Assembly (NCBI RefSeq): GCF_030161635.1
Contig: NZ_BSUO01000001.1
Span: forward strand, 4,073,199 to 4,137,198
DNA from: Mobilicoccus caccae
Lineage (GTDB): Bacteria > Actinomycetota > Actinomycetes > Actinomycetales > Dermatophilaceae
Reading direction: 5' to 3'
Length of the DNA stretch: 64,000 nt
Part shown: positions 9,255 to 17,197 of the stretch, piece after piece
How the letters are laid out: the number at the start of each line of letters is the position of its first letter
Position numbering within the stretch: position 1 is the first letter of the stretch
Notes under the pieces: model-generated
Told to the model about the DNA's origin: nothing
What the model saw: the letters and a program-made list of their open reading frames with translations, nothing else
Databases searched by the model: none
Program-made: the position numbers and the translations under genes

Positions 9255-10254
9255 CGGGTCCTCCGGTGCTGGTGGCGGGTACGCAGGTCGTAGCGCCGTT
9301 CGGCGTAGGCGAGGTCGTCGACCCACAGCCCGGATGCAGTGTGCCGGATGCCGGCGGCGACCAGCGGGGAGAAGGCCCGGGCGACCTGGAAGCCGGGGCG
9401 GGGCGACGTCGCGATCGTCGCCTCGAGGACCACCGTGCGCGCGGGTGTCTCACCGGGGGCGGTCAGGGGTGTCGCGTGGGTCTCCACCACGCTGCCGGCG
9501 CCCTCCCCTCGGTGATCGTCATGACGATCGTGCGGGCGTCGGGGCAGGTGAACTCGGCGCGCACCGGCACGCCGAAGGTGCGTCCCAGGCGGAACGTCAC
9601 GTCGACCACCAGCGTGTGGACGTCCGAGGCGTCCTCGTCGACGACGAGGTGGCTGAACGCGTAGGGGTGGAACCAGGCGCCGTGCCAGGGGTCGAGGCGG
9701 TTGGCGATGACGTCGGCGGGCTCGCAGGTGGCGCGGTGGGCGACGACGCCGGAGATCGCGCCGGCCGGGTCCGGCCGCGTCGTGATGACGGGCCGCGCCG
9801 TCGGCTCCCCGGCGAACGGGTCGTCGGATTCCAGCCGCGCCCACAGCAGCACGCCGTCGTCGTGGGCGGGGTAGGAGTTCCAGCGCAGCTCCGAACGGTC
9901 TCCGCCGAGGGCCAGGCCGTGCCAGCGGCAGAGGATCGACCCGTCGGCGACGACGCAGCCATCCAGCCGCGCTCCCATGTGCGGGCAGGCACCGGGTCCG
10001 GCGTGAAAGGTGCCGGCGGCGTCGCGGTAGAGCACGACTTCTCGGCCGGCGATCTCCCTCACGATCGTGGCGGGGCTGCGGCCGTCCTTGGGCACCCGTA
10101 CGTCGCCGGAGGTCCCGACGACGAACCACCCTCCGGTCGGCCGCTCCTGCGCAGCGGCCAGGGCCTTCTCGATGCGGGGCACCGCGGCCTGGCGCCACGT
10201 CGATCGAAGATGGGCCTCGTCCGGTTGAGGTCGGCGGCGGACGGGGACTCTCAT
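9251..10254 (-). CDS. Rieske non-heme iron oxygenase in the carotenoid operon (frameshift as read)
   Basis: Predicted to insert oxygen into a carotenoid using a [2Fe-2S] Rieske cluster and a mononuclear iron. The Rieske ligands are CPH at 90-92 and CRWH at 109-112, with the usual 16-residue gap. The catalytic domain shows the oxygenase motif D-x2-H-x4-H as Asp188, His191 and His196 (LDPWHGAWFH). The first frame is lost after VMTITEG; one base added to the CCCC run at 9505-9508 restores 334 residues ending in a TGA that overlaps the crtT ATG. The ATG overlaps the crtB stop. I recall Rieske proteins with a DUF5914 tail in similar clusters but cannot confirm. Substrate unknown. Confidence 0.8.
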
Positions 10255-11162
10255 CGCTTCTCCTTGAGGGCGGTGCGGGGGCCACGGGCCACGGTGTCCA
10301 GCAGCAGCACGACCTTGCGGCGGCGTGGCACCCGGCGTCGCGCGGTGAACACGTCGTAGTCGGCCGCCTCGATCCGTTCGAGGATCTCCGCGTACATCCG
10401 CAACGCCAGTGCGACGCACAGCGCGGACTCGCGCGGCAGCATCGTCACCCCCGGCCGGGCCCGGGCGTACAACTCACGGTTGCGGGCGATCTGCGCGGCG
10501 AGGAAGGCGCGCCACTGCGGGGTGACGACCCGCGTTCGTGCGTCGGCGCCGTGGGCGGCCATCTCGTCGGCCGGCAGGTAGATGCGGCCGCGTTCGAGAT
10601 CCTCCCCGACGTCGCGGATGAAGTTCGTGAGCTGGAAGGCCAGGCCGAGTGCCCGGGCCGGCTCCGTGGCCTCGGGGGTGAGCGGGTCGAGGATCGGCAG
10701 CATCATCTCGCCGATGACCGCCGCCGACCCCTCCATGTAGTCGTCGCGCAGCTCGGGCCAGGAGGCCCAGCTCGTGCGGGTGAGGTCGAGGGTCATCGCG
10801 TCGAAGAACCGGTCGAAGCACTCCAGGGGGATCCCGCGCTCGCGGACCGTGCGGGCGACCGCCGCCAGCACAGGGGCCTCCGGGTCGGTGCCGACCTCCA
10901 CCTGCGCCGACTCGACGGCCGTGACGAACCGTGCGCGGAAGTCCGCGAGCCGGCGGGCGGTCGCGGCGAGATCTCCACCCTCGGGTTCGTCCACGATGTC
11001 GTCGGCGAGGCGGCACAGCGCGTAGACGGTGAAGACGTCCCGCCGCTGCTCGGGCCGCAGCAGGCGCGTCCCCCAGTAGTAGGTGGTGCCGTGTTGCCGG
11101 GTCAGCGCCGCCGCCCGGCGGTCGCCCTCGGCGATGACGTCGGAGGTGAGCGGTCGGCTCAT
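10251..11162 (-). CDS. crtB: Phytoene synthase
   Basis: Condenses two geranylgeranyl diphosphates into phytoene, the first committed step to C40 carotenoids. The 303-residue protein has both Asp-rich diphosphate/Mg sites: DDIVDE at 54-59 and RDVGEDLERGRIYLP at about 183-197. The ATG overlaps the crtI stop by 4 nt and its own stop overlaps the Rieske gene. The basic C-terminus (RRRVPRRRK) is typical. Substrate comes from CrtE and product goes to CrtI, both in the operon. Confidence 0.95.
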   Translation of the reverse strand: MSRPLTSDVIAEGDRRAAALTRQHGTTYYWGTRLLRPEQRRDVFTVYALCRLADDIVDEPEGGDLAATARRLADFRARFVTAVESAQVEVGTDPEAPVLAAVARTVRERGIPLECFDRFFDAMTLDLTRTSWASWPELRDDYMEGSAAVIGEMMLPILDPLTPEATEPARALGLAFQLTNFIRDVGEDLERGRIYLPADEMAAHGADARTRVVTPQWRAFLAAQIARNRELYARARPGVTMLPRESALCVALALRMYAEILERIEAADYDVFTARRRVPRRRKVVLLLDTVARGPRTALKEKR

Positions 11163-12625
11163 GCCAGGTAGTCCGACACCCGGCGGGCGGCCAGCCGCCC
11201 GGAGATGAGCACCATCGGCACACCGACGCCGGGCACCGTCGAGGAACCCGCGAAGAACAGGCCCGGTCGCCGGGGGTCGTGGTTGGCGGGCCGGAACGGG
11301 CCGGTCTGGGCGAACGTGTGCGCCAGGGCGAACGGGGTGCCCGCCGCCATCCCCTGCTGTTGCCAGTCGACGGGGGTGACGACCGCGTCGGTGACGACGT
11401 CGGTCGGGTAGCCCTCGCCCGCGAGGAAGGAGAGCAGCTCCTCCTGCATCCGCGGGGTCTCGACCTCCCAGTCGATCTCGCCGACATGCAGATTGGGCAC
11501 CGGCTCGAGCACGTACAACGTCGAGTGCCCCTCCGGCGCCGCGGAGGCGTCGTCCTTGGACGGCACGCACACGAGCCGGCTGGGGTCGGACATGCGGCGG
11601 CCTCCGACGAGCAGGTCGTCGAAGGCGCCCTTCCAGGCCCGGCCGAAGTGGATGTTGTGGTGCGCGGCGTGCTCGGGGACGCCCCGCACCCCGAGGTGCC
11701 AGACGAGCGCCGAGGGGGAGTAGTCGCCGGTGCGAGCAGCGCGCGGCGGTCGCAGGTCCTCCGCGTGCCGGGCGTAGGCGACGGGCAGGTCCAGCGTCGT
11801 CACCACGGCATCGGCACCGATCCGCTCGCCGTCGTCGAGTTCGACGCCCATGACGGCGCCGTCGTGGCGGGTGAGGATGCGTGACACCGACCGGCCGTAC
11901 ACGAACTCGACGCCGGCTTGCGCGTTCGCGTCGGCCATCGCCTGTGGCAGGGCGCGCATGCCGCCGTCGGGAAACCACACCCCCTCGATGGAATCCATGT
12001 ACGTGATGACCGCGTAGATGGCGAGTGCCTGATCGGGCGCCAGGCCGGCGTACATGGCCTGGAAGGAGAAGAGGCGGTGCAGCCGGTCGTCGGCGAAGCG
12101 GCGTCGGATCGCCGGGCCCAGGCGGCCGAACCCGCCGAGACGCACCAGTTCGAGGGCGGCTCCCGGACGGGCCAGCAGATCGGTGGGCGAGTCGTAGTTG
12201 CGGCCGATGAAGTGGGGCATCTCCACCTCGTACAGGCGCCGCAGCCAGCGGGTGAAGTCCTCGAAGGCCGCCGCGTCCCCCGCCCCGCAGGTGCGGGCGA
12301 TCTCCTCGGTCATGGCCGTGTGGCCGTGCCGGACGTGGATCGCGGACCCGTCGGCGTAACGAGCGCGGTAGGCCGGGTCGAGCCGCTGGAGAGGCAGGGC
12401 CGCCTCGACGGAGGACCCGACCGCACGCAACACCTCGTCCACCAGATCGATCATCGTCAGGACGGTGGGTCCGGTGTCGAACGTGAACCCGTCCTGGTGC
12501 AGGCGACCCGCCCGACCGCCGGGGACGTCCTCACGCTCGACGACAAGCACCTCGCGTCCGGCTGCACGAAGGTGGGCGGCGGTGGCCAGACCGGCGAGTC
12601 CGGCCCCGATGACGATGGTGGTCAG
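11159..12625 (-). CDS. crtI: Phytoene desaturase, apparent CTG start
   Basis: FAD-dependent enzyme that desaturates phytoene, typically to lycopene. The FAD-binding GAGLAGLATAAHL is at the N-terminus, then VVEREDVPGGRAG and FDTGPT; the C-terminal FFAGSSTVPGVGVPMVLISG is characteristic of CrtI. No in-frame ATG, GTG or TTG precedes the Rossmann loop. A CTG at 12625-12623 sits 5 nt after GGAGG and overlaps the crtE TGA, exactly where the other genes of this operon start, so I place the start there (488 residues). A start at the internal GTG (12550) would delete the FAD loop. A single-base error turning ATG into CTG is the alternative. Confidence 0.9.
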   Translation of the reverse strand: MTTIVIGAGLAGLATAAHLRAAGREVLVVEREDVPGGRAGRLHQDGFTFDTGPTVLTMIDLVDEVLRAVGSSVEAALPLQRLDPAYRARYADGSAIHVRHGHTAMTEEIARTCGAGDAAAFEDFTRWLRRLYEVEMPHFIGRNYDSPTDLLARPGAALELVRLGGFGRLGPAIRRRFADDRLHRLFSFQAMYAGLAPDQALAIYAVITYMDSIEGVWFPDGGMRALPQAMADANAQAGVEFVYGRSVSRILTRHDGAVMGVELDDGERIGADAVVTTLDLPVAYARHAEDLRPPRAARTGDYSPSALVWHLGVRGVPEHAAHHNIHFGRAWKGAFDDLLVGGRRMSDPSRLVCVPSKDDASAAPEGHSTLYVLEPVPNLHVGEIDWEVETPRMQEELLSFLAGEGYPTDVVTDAVVTPVDWQQQGMAAGTPFALAHTFAQTGPFRPANHDPRRPGLFFAGSSTVPGVGVPMVLISGRLAARRVSDYLA

Positions 12626-13740
12626 GATGTCCTCCAGGCGATGTGTCGAGTCATGCGCACCAGCTCGCGGATGCCGTCGGCGTGCAGCACCCCGTCGGCG
12701 CGGTGCAGGATCGTGACGGCGCGGTCGACGCCGTCGGAGATGGAGTGCTCGGCTCGTTCACGGATGCCCGCGCGGGTCATCGCGTCCTGGAGGGCCTCGA
12801 CGTCGCCGGGTCGTTCGTCCGTGGTCCCGACGCGCTCGAGCAGCGTGAGCCCCGGCCCGTCGAGGTGGTTCTGGGCCTCGACCCGCAAGGTGGTCGGCTT
12901 GTGTTGACGCAGGTCGTCGCCGCTGGGCTTGCCGGTCTCGCGCGGGTCGCCCCAGGCGCCGAGGAGGTCGTCGCGCGCGGCGAACACCCAGCCCATCTCG
13001 TCGCCGTAGGACTCGAGGACGCTGAGGACGTCGTCGTCGGCGCCGGCGGCGAGAGCCCCGAGCTGCAGGGGGCGGGTGACCGTGTAGGCGCCGGACTTGA
13101 TCCGCGCGATGCGCCGGGCACGCCGCAGATCACCCGGCCCGGTGGCGGCGCCCGACAGATCCTCCCGCTGGCCCGCGATGAGTTCGATGTTGAGCTCGAA
13201 CCACAGCCGGCGCATGCGTGGCGGCAGCGTGGCGATCAGGGCGTCGGCCATGGTGTGGGCGAGGTCGCCGATGAGGATGGCGATGGACTCCCCGTAGCGG
13301 TCGGGCGAGCCGTACGCGCCCACGGCGCGGTGCGCCTCCGCGGCGAGGACGTGCGCCGCGGGTTCGCCACGGCGGGTGTCGGACTCGTCCATGACGTCGT
13401 CGTGCACCAACGCGAAGGTGTGGAGCAATTCCAGCGCCGCACCGGCGCGGATCGCCGCGTCGCGGCCCGCCTCGGAGGTGCCTCCGGCGCAGACGAACCC
13501 CCAGTGGCACATCAGCGGCCGGATGCGTTTGCCTCCATTGCGCGTGAGGCGCGCGAGGCGGGCCGGCAGGTCGATGTCGCCGAGCACGGCATCCGGAGTG
13601 CCGTCCAGCGCACGCGACCACAACCCTTGGACGTCGGCGCCGACCTCGGTGACGTACTGATCCACGGCGGCCAGGATCTCGTTCTCGTCCAAGGGCCCAC
13701 CGGTGCCGGGGACACTGTGTTCCCGGCCGGTGGTGGTCAT
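12622..13740 (-). CDS. crtE: Geranylgeranyl diphosphate synthase
   Basis: Trans-prenyltransferase that makes the C20 precursor for the operon. The 372-residue protein has the first Asp-rich motif DDVMD at 114-118 followed by DTRRG, and the second motif DDLLGAWGD at 257-265. It is the first gene of the operon. There is no ribosome-binding site; TAGGGT ends 7 nt before the ATG, so a leaderless transcript is likely. The 3' end overlaps the crtI start. Confidence 0.95.
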   Translation of the reverse strand: MTTTGREHSVPGTGGPLDENEILAAVDQYVTEVGADVQGLWSRALDGTPDAVLGDIDLPARLARLTRNGGKRIRPLMCHWGFVCAGGTSEAGRDAAIRAGAALELLHTFALVHDDVMDESDTRRGEPAAHVLAAEAHRAVGAYGSPDRYGESIAILIGDLAHTMADALIATLPPRMRRLWFELNIELIAGQREDLSGAATGPGDLRRARRIARIKSGAYTVTRPLQLGALAAGADDDVLSVLESYGDEMGWVFAARDDLLGAWGDPRETGKPSGDDLRQHKPTTLRVEAQNHLDGPGLTLLERVGTTDERPGDVEALQDAMTRAGIRERAEHSISDGVDRAVTILHRADGVLHADGIRELVRMTRHIAWRTS

Positions 13741-13767
13741 GACAACGACCCTATGCACTCGATGCAC
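13741..13767 (-). promoter_or_regulatory. Leaderless promoter and candidate operator of the crt operon
   Basis: Read on the minus strand, TAGGGT occupies 13753-13748 as a strong actinobacterial -10 box. Seven bases later comes the crtE ATG, so the transcript should begin at the start codon. Directly upstream, in the spacer towards -35, is a direct repeat of ATGCAC with a 3-bp gap (13753-13758 and 13762-13767 on the plus strand). A repressor bound there would block RNA polymerase. The core GATGCA also occurs in the marR promoter. Confidence 0.55.
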
Positions 13768-13906
13768 GATTCGCACGGCGGCGGCCTCGCGAAACCACTC
13801 ACGGCGGCGCCCTACCCGGCTCATAGCCTCCCGACAGGTGCGCGCCGGACCGTGAGGGGGTCAGAGAAGGAGACCACCCGGGTCTCCAGGAGGAAAGGAC
13901 CCCCAC

Positions 13907-14407
13907 ATGCCCACCAGGACCACCCTCATGACCGGTGCTGCGGCGCTGGTCACCGCCGGGTCGCTCGCCTTCGCCGGCGCGACCCTGGCCCAGGCGAACA
14001 CGCCCGACGGCTCCGGCTCGAGCACGGACGCCGCGACCGCCACCGACGGCGCGCAGGACTGCGGGCCCGGCGGGCGAGGCGGCCACGAGCACACCGAGGT
14101 GACCGGGGAGGAGGCGACGAAGGTCACAGCCGCGGTCACCGCGCAGGACTCCGCGATCACCGTCGAGCAGGTGCGCAAGGACCCCGACGGGTCCTACGAC
14201 GTCCTCGGCACCAAGGCCGGCTCGCCCGTGATGGTCGAGGTGAGCGCCGACCTGGCCACGGTCGAGGTGCGGACCGGCGGCCCCGGCCACGACGGACGAC
14301 GAGGCGGCCCGCGTGGCGAGAGCGGACGGGGCGGCACACCCGCGCCGAGCACCGCACCCTCGACCGGCACCTCGCCCACCGATGTCCCCAGCACACCGAC
14401 CACCTGA
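13907..14407 (+). CDS. Secreted PepSY-like small protein
   Basis: A 166-residue exported protein: a signal peptide (TRTTLM followed by a hydrophobic Ala/Gly stretch ending near ATLAQA), a Gly/Ser/Ala linker, a folded domain at about 65-125 with TGEEATKVTAAV and QDGSYDV-like strands (VRKDPDGSYDVLG, SPVMVEVSADL) resembling a PepSY fold, and a Pro/Ser/Thr tail. PepSY proteins often modulate proteases or sit in the envelope. AAGGA lies 7 nt before the ATG. It is divergent from crtE and upstream of marR, so it may share their control. Confidence 0.65.
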   Translation: MPTRTTLMTGAAALVTAGSLAFAGATLAQANTPDGSGSSTDAATATDGAQDCGPGGRGGHEHTEVTGEEATKVTAAVTAQDSAITVEQVRKDPDGSYDVLGTKAGSPVMVEVSADLATVEVRTGGPGHDGRRGGPRGESGRGGTPAPSTAPSTGTSPTDVPSTPTT

Positions 14408-14412
14408 TCGAT

Positions 14413-14432
14413 CCCGGCCGCTCCGGGCCGGG
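14413..14432 (+). terminator. Hairpin terminator after the PepSY-like gene
   Basis: A 7-bp perfect G/C stem (14413-14419 with 14426-14432) with a 6-nt loop lies 6 bases after the stop codon. There is no T-run, as is usual in high-GC actinobacteria. Confidence 0.45.
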
Positions 14433-14525
14433 CGCGCGTGGGGCCACGCGTGTTCGGCCCGGGAGGCTCGGAAGGGGTTGCGGCCCAGGTGGTTCGGAGA
14501 TTCGTGTTCAGGTCGTCCGTCTAGA

Positions 14526-14551
14526 TGATGCATCACTGTCATACTGGTCCG
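14526..14551 (+). promoter_or_regulatory. Leaderless promoter and palindromic operator of the marR gene
   Basis: The perfect 10-bp palindrome TGATGCATCA is at 14526-14535. CATACT (14540-14545) fits a -10 box and ends 6 nt before the ATG at 14552, again giving a leaderless layout with no ribosome-binding site. The palindrome sits in the promoter spacer, where a MarR dimer commonly binds its own operator. It shares GATGCA with the crtE promoter. Confidence 0.55.
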
Positions 14552-15019
14552 ATGACCGATTCGCCATGGCTGGACGACCGCAGCCAACAGATGTGGCGGC
14601 GCTGGCTCCATGTCACCAGCCGCCTGCCCGGAGCGATCGGAGCCCAGCTCCAGGCGGACTCCGGACTCTCACAGGCGGATTTCGCCGTCCTGGTGCAGTT
14701 GAGCGAGGCTCCCGACGAGCGCTCGCGCATCGCCGAACTCGCCGACACTCTGCAATGGGAGCGCAGCCGGCTGTCCCACCAGCTCACCCGTATGGAGAAG
14801 CGTGGACTGATCCGGCGTGAGGAGTGCGCGCAGGACGGCCGGGGTGCCTTCGCCGTCCTCACCACCGACGGCCGGGAGCGCATCGAGCAGGCGGCTCCCG
14901 GGCACGCGCGCCTCGTGCGCGGCCTGTTCTTCGACGACATCCCGCCCGAGGATCTCGCGGCGTTCGATCGCGTCCTGGGCCGACTCACCACCCGCATCGA
15001 GGACGCGCTCACGACCTGA
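14552..15019 (+). CDS. MarR-family transcriptional regulator, candidate carotenoid regulator
   Basis: A 155-residue winged-HTH repressor: an N-terminal dimerisation helix with WRRWLHVTSRLP, a recognition region SRIAELADTLQWERSRLSHQLTRME in the usual MarR position, and the wing DGRGAFAVLT. The palindrome in its own promoter suggests autoregulation. It lies less than 1 kb from the divergent crt operon, and the two promoters share a sequence core. In Corynebacterium glutamicum a MarR-type protein, CrtR, controls crtE; a similar role here is inferred. Confidence 0.85.
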   Translation: MTDSPWLDDRSQQMWRRWLHVTSRLPGAIGAQLQADSGLSQADFAVLVQLSEAPDERSRIAELADTLQWERSRLSHQLTRMEKRGLIRREECAQDGRGAFAVLTTDGRERIEQAAPGHARLVRGLFFDDIPPEDLAAFDRVLGRLTTRIEDALTT

Positions 15020-15041
15020 GGGCCGCGGATCTCGGGCGAGC

Positions 15042-15581
15042 TCAACGACGTTCGAGGAGTCCCTTGAGGTAGGCGGCCTGGCCCACGTGGGCGGTGACGT
15101 CGTTGACGACCGACACCAGACGTGATGCGGCGGTCACGTGCGGGGTCCACGCCGTGTCGACGACGGTGCGGTAGTCCTCGGGGCGCAACTGCCGCAGGAC
15201 CTCCGTCGTGAGGGCGTGGACGTCCGAGTGATAGCCGGCGAGCAGCGCGGGATCGTCGAGACCGAAGGCGGCGACGTCCTCGGTGGTGTGGCCGTACCCG
15301 ATGTCGGCGACGTCGTAGGGCACGTCGAAGCGCGCCCGCCACGACGGCCAGACCTGCTCACGAGGCCGCCCGCACTCCCGGGCGACGCCGACGAGGTGGT
15401 CGTCCTGCACCCGGGTCAGGTGCCAGATCAGCCACCCGATGGAGTTCGCGTCGGCGTCGGGGCGCCACAACAGGTCCTCCACCGACAGACCGTCGAGGAT
15501 CTGCGGAATCTCTTCGTGGACACGCTCGAAGGCGTCGAGGAGGAGGTCGGTCGCGAGGCTGGGCCGTTCGGAGGTGTACAT
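15042..15581 (-). CDS. DinB/DUF664 family protein
   Basis: A 179-residue four-helix-bundle protein. The motifs SIGWLIWHLTRVQDDHLVG and VTAHVGQAAYLKGLLERR supply the conserved His residues of the DinB metal site. Actinobacterial members are often mycothiol-dependent transferases or isomerases acting in thiol detoxification; the specific substrate is unknown. It is convergent with marR and codirectional with the downstream gabD-like gene's strand, 12 bp from its end. The family call is firm and the function tentative. Confidence 0.8.
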   Translation of the reverse strand: MYTSERPSLATDLLLDAFERVHEEIPQILDGLSVEDLLWRPDADANSIGWLIWHLTRVQDDHLVGVARECGRPREQVWPSWRARFDVPYDVADIGYGHTTEDVAAFGLDDPALLAGYHSDVHALTTEVLRQLRPEDYRTVVDTAWTPHVTAASRLVSVVNDVTAHVGQAAYLKGLLERR

Positions 15582-15593
15582 GCCCGGTGCCCG

Positions 15594-16970
15594 TCAGCGT
15601 CCGGAGGTCCGGATGAGCTTCTTGTTGGCGAACTCGTCCATGCCGTAGGAGGCCAGTTCGCGTCCGTAGCCGGAGCGCTTGACGCCGCCGAAGGGCAACT
15701 CGGCCATCGTCGTGCCGTGCTCGTTGATGTAGGCCATGCCCACGTCGAGCCGATCCGCGACCGAGCGTCCGAGCTCGGCGTCCTGGGTCCACACCGAGCC
15801 GGACAGGCCGTAGGGGCTGGAGTTGGCGAACTCGATGGCCTCCTCGGCGGAGGAGACCTTGAAGACCATCGCGACCGGGCCGAACAACTCCTCGGTGTAG
15901 GCCCGCATCTCGGGGGTGACGGCGGTGAGCACGGTGGGCTGCATGAACGCGCCCGGCCCCTCGACCCGGTCGCCGCCGGTGCGCACGGTGACGCCCTTGT
16001 CCTTGGCGTCCTGCACCTGCTCGAGCAGGGTGTCGAGCGCGCTCTTGGACGACAGCGGTCCCATGCGGGTGTCGTCCTCCAGCGGGTCTCCGGTGCTCGT
16101 CTTCTCGAACGCGGCGGTCAGTCCCTCGACGAACTCGTCGTACAGGTCCTCGGCCACCAGCATCCGCTTGGGCGAGTTGCACGCCTGGCCGGCGTTGCTC
16201 AGGCGCGCACCCGCGGCAACCTTGACGGTGCGGGCGATGTCCGGGGAGTCGAGCACGATCATCGCGTCGGAGCCGCCCAGCTCGAGGACGCACTTCTTGA
16301 GGTTGCGCCCGGCGGTCTCGGCGACGGCGGCCCCGGCGCGTTCGCTGCCGGTGAGGGAGACGCCCTGCACCCGGGGGTCGGCGATGACATCGGTGATCTG
16401 CTCGTTGGTGGCGAAGATGTTGACGTAGGCGCCCTCGGGGAACCCGGCGTCGCGGAAGATCTCCTCCATGACCAGCGCGGACTTGGCGCAGATCTGCGCG
16501 TGCTTCAGCAGGATCGTGTTGCCCAGCATGAGGTTCGGGGCGGCGAACCGCGCGACCTGGTAGTAGGGGAAGTTCCAGGGCATGATCCCGAGCAGCACAC
16601 CCACGGGGTCGCGGCGCACGATCGACTCGCCGCCGGGCGCGTTGAGCACCTCCTCGGTGAGGGCGTCGACGCCGTGCTCGGCGTAGTAGCGGTAGATCCC
16701 GGAGACGATGCCGATCTCACCCAGGCCCTGCTTGACGGGCTTGCCCATCTCGCGGGCGATGATCTCGGCCAGCTCCTGGGCCCGCTCGTCGTAGATGTCG
16801 GCGACCTTGGCCAGGAGCTTCGCGCGCTCGGCCGGGTCCGTCGTGCGCCAGGAGGTGTAGGCCTCGCCGGCACGATCGATGGCGGACTTCACGCCCGCGT
16901 CGTCGAGGGTGGGGAACTCCTCAAGGATCTCGCCGGTCGCCGGGTTCTCGGTGCGGTAGTCGTTGCTCAT
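15594..16970 (-). CDS. gabD: NAD(P)-dependent succinate-semialdehyde dehydrogenase
   Basis: Oxidises succinate semialdehyde to succinate, feeding the TCA cycle. The 458-residue aldehyde dehydrogenase has the catalytic Cys in NAGQACNSPKR, the general-base Glu in ELGGSD, the cofactor-binding MPWNFPYYQV and the C-terminal PFGGVKRSGYGREL. The GQACNSPKR context and short N-terminus match GabD-type enzymes. The start at 16970 (ATG, preceded by AGGACGATCCCC) begins right at the family N-terminus. No gabT is adjacent, so other semialdehydes remain possible. Confidence 0.85.
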   Translation of the reverse strand: MSNDYRTENPATGEILEEFPTLDDAGVKSAIDRAGEAYTSWRTTDPAERAKLLAKVADIYDERAQELAEIIAREMGKPVKQGLGEIGIVSGIYRYYAEHGVDALTEEVLNAPGGESIVRRDPVGVLLGIMPWNFPYYQVARFAAPNLMLGNTILLKHAQICAKSALVMEEIFRDAGFPEGAYVNIFATNEQITDVIADPRVQGVSLTGSERAGAAVAETAGRNLKKCVLELGGSDAMIVLDSPDIARTVKVAAGARLSNAGQACNSPKRMLVAEDLYDEFVEGLTAAFEKTSTGDPLEDDTRMGPLSSKSALDTLLEQVQDAKDKGVTVRTGGDRVEGPGAFMQPTVLTAVTPEMRAYTEELFGPVAMVFKVSSAEEAIEFANSSPYGLSGSVWTQDAELGRSVADRLDVGMAYINEHGTTMAELPFGGVKRSGYGRELASYGMDEFANKKLIRTSGR

Positions 16971-17098
16971 GGGGATCGTCCTCTCATCGGGGCGGACTTT
17001 GCGCCACCGTAGGCACAGACCCCACGGCCCTGCCAGGTGAGCGCCGCTCGGACTCGGCGGTGGATGGGCCACGCCGGCATCGCCCGTGGCAGCCGAGA

Positions 17099-17138
17099 TG
17101 GCACCGAAGTGGTCGTGATAGCGACCATTTCGGTGCCA
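17099..17138. terminator. Long intergenic hairpin between gabD and the FAD-oxidase gene
   Basis: A 17-bp stem (17099-17115 with 17122-17138) with only one G-T mismatch and a 6-nt loop. It lies just downstream of the FAD-oxidase stop (minus strand) and upstream of gabD, so it probably ends the MFS/FAD-oxidase transcript. The stem is nearly perfect and unusually A/T-containing for this genome. Confidence 0.55.
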
Positions 17139-17197
17139 CCGTGCGTGTCGACCGCCGCCGGGTGGGCCGGTGACGAAGTCATCAGGGCTGCCCGCTG

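Noticed and set aside
16967-17182. Short minus-strand frame between gabD and the FAD-linked oxidase
   Set aside because: It spans the long hairpin and the gabD start region, has no ribosome-binding site and shows no coding bias.
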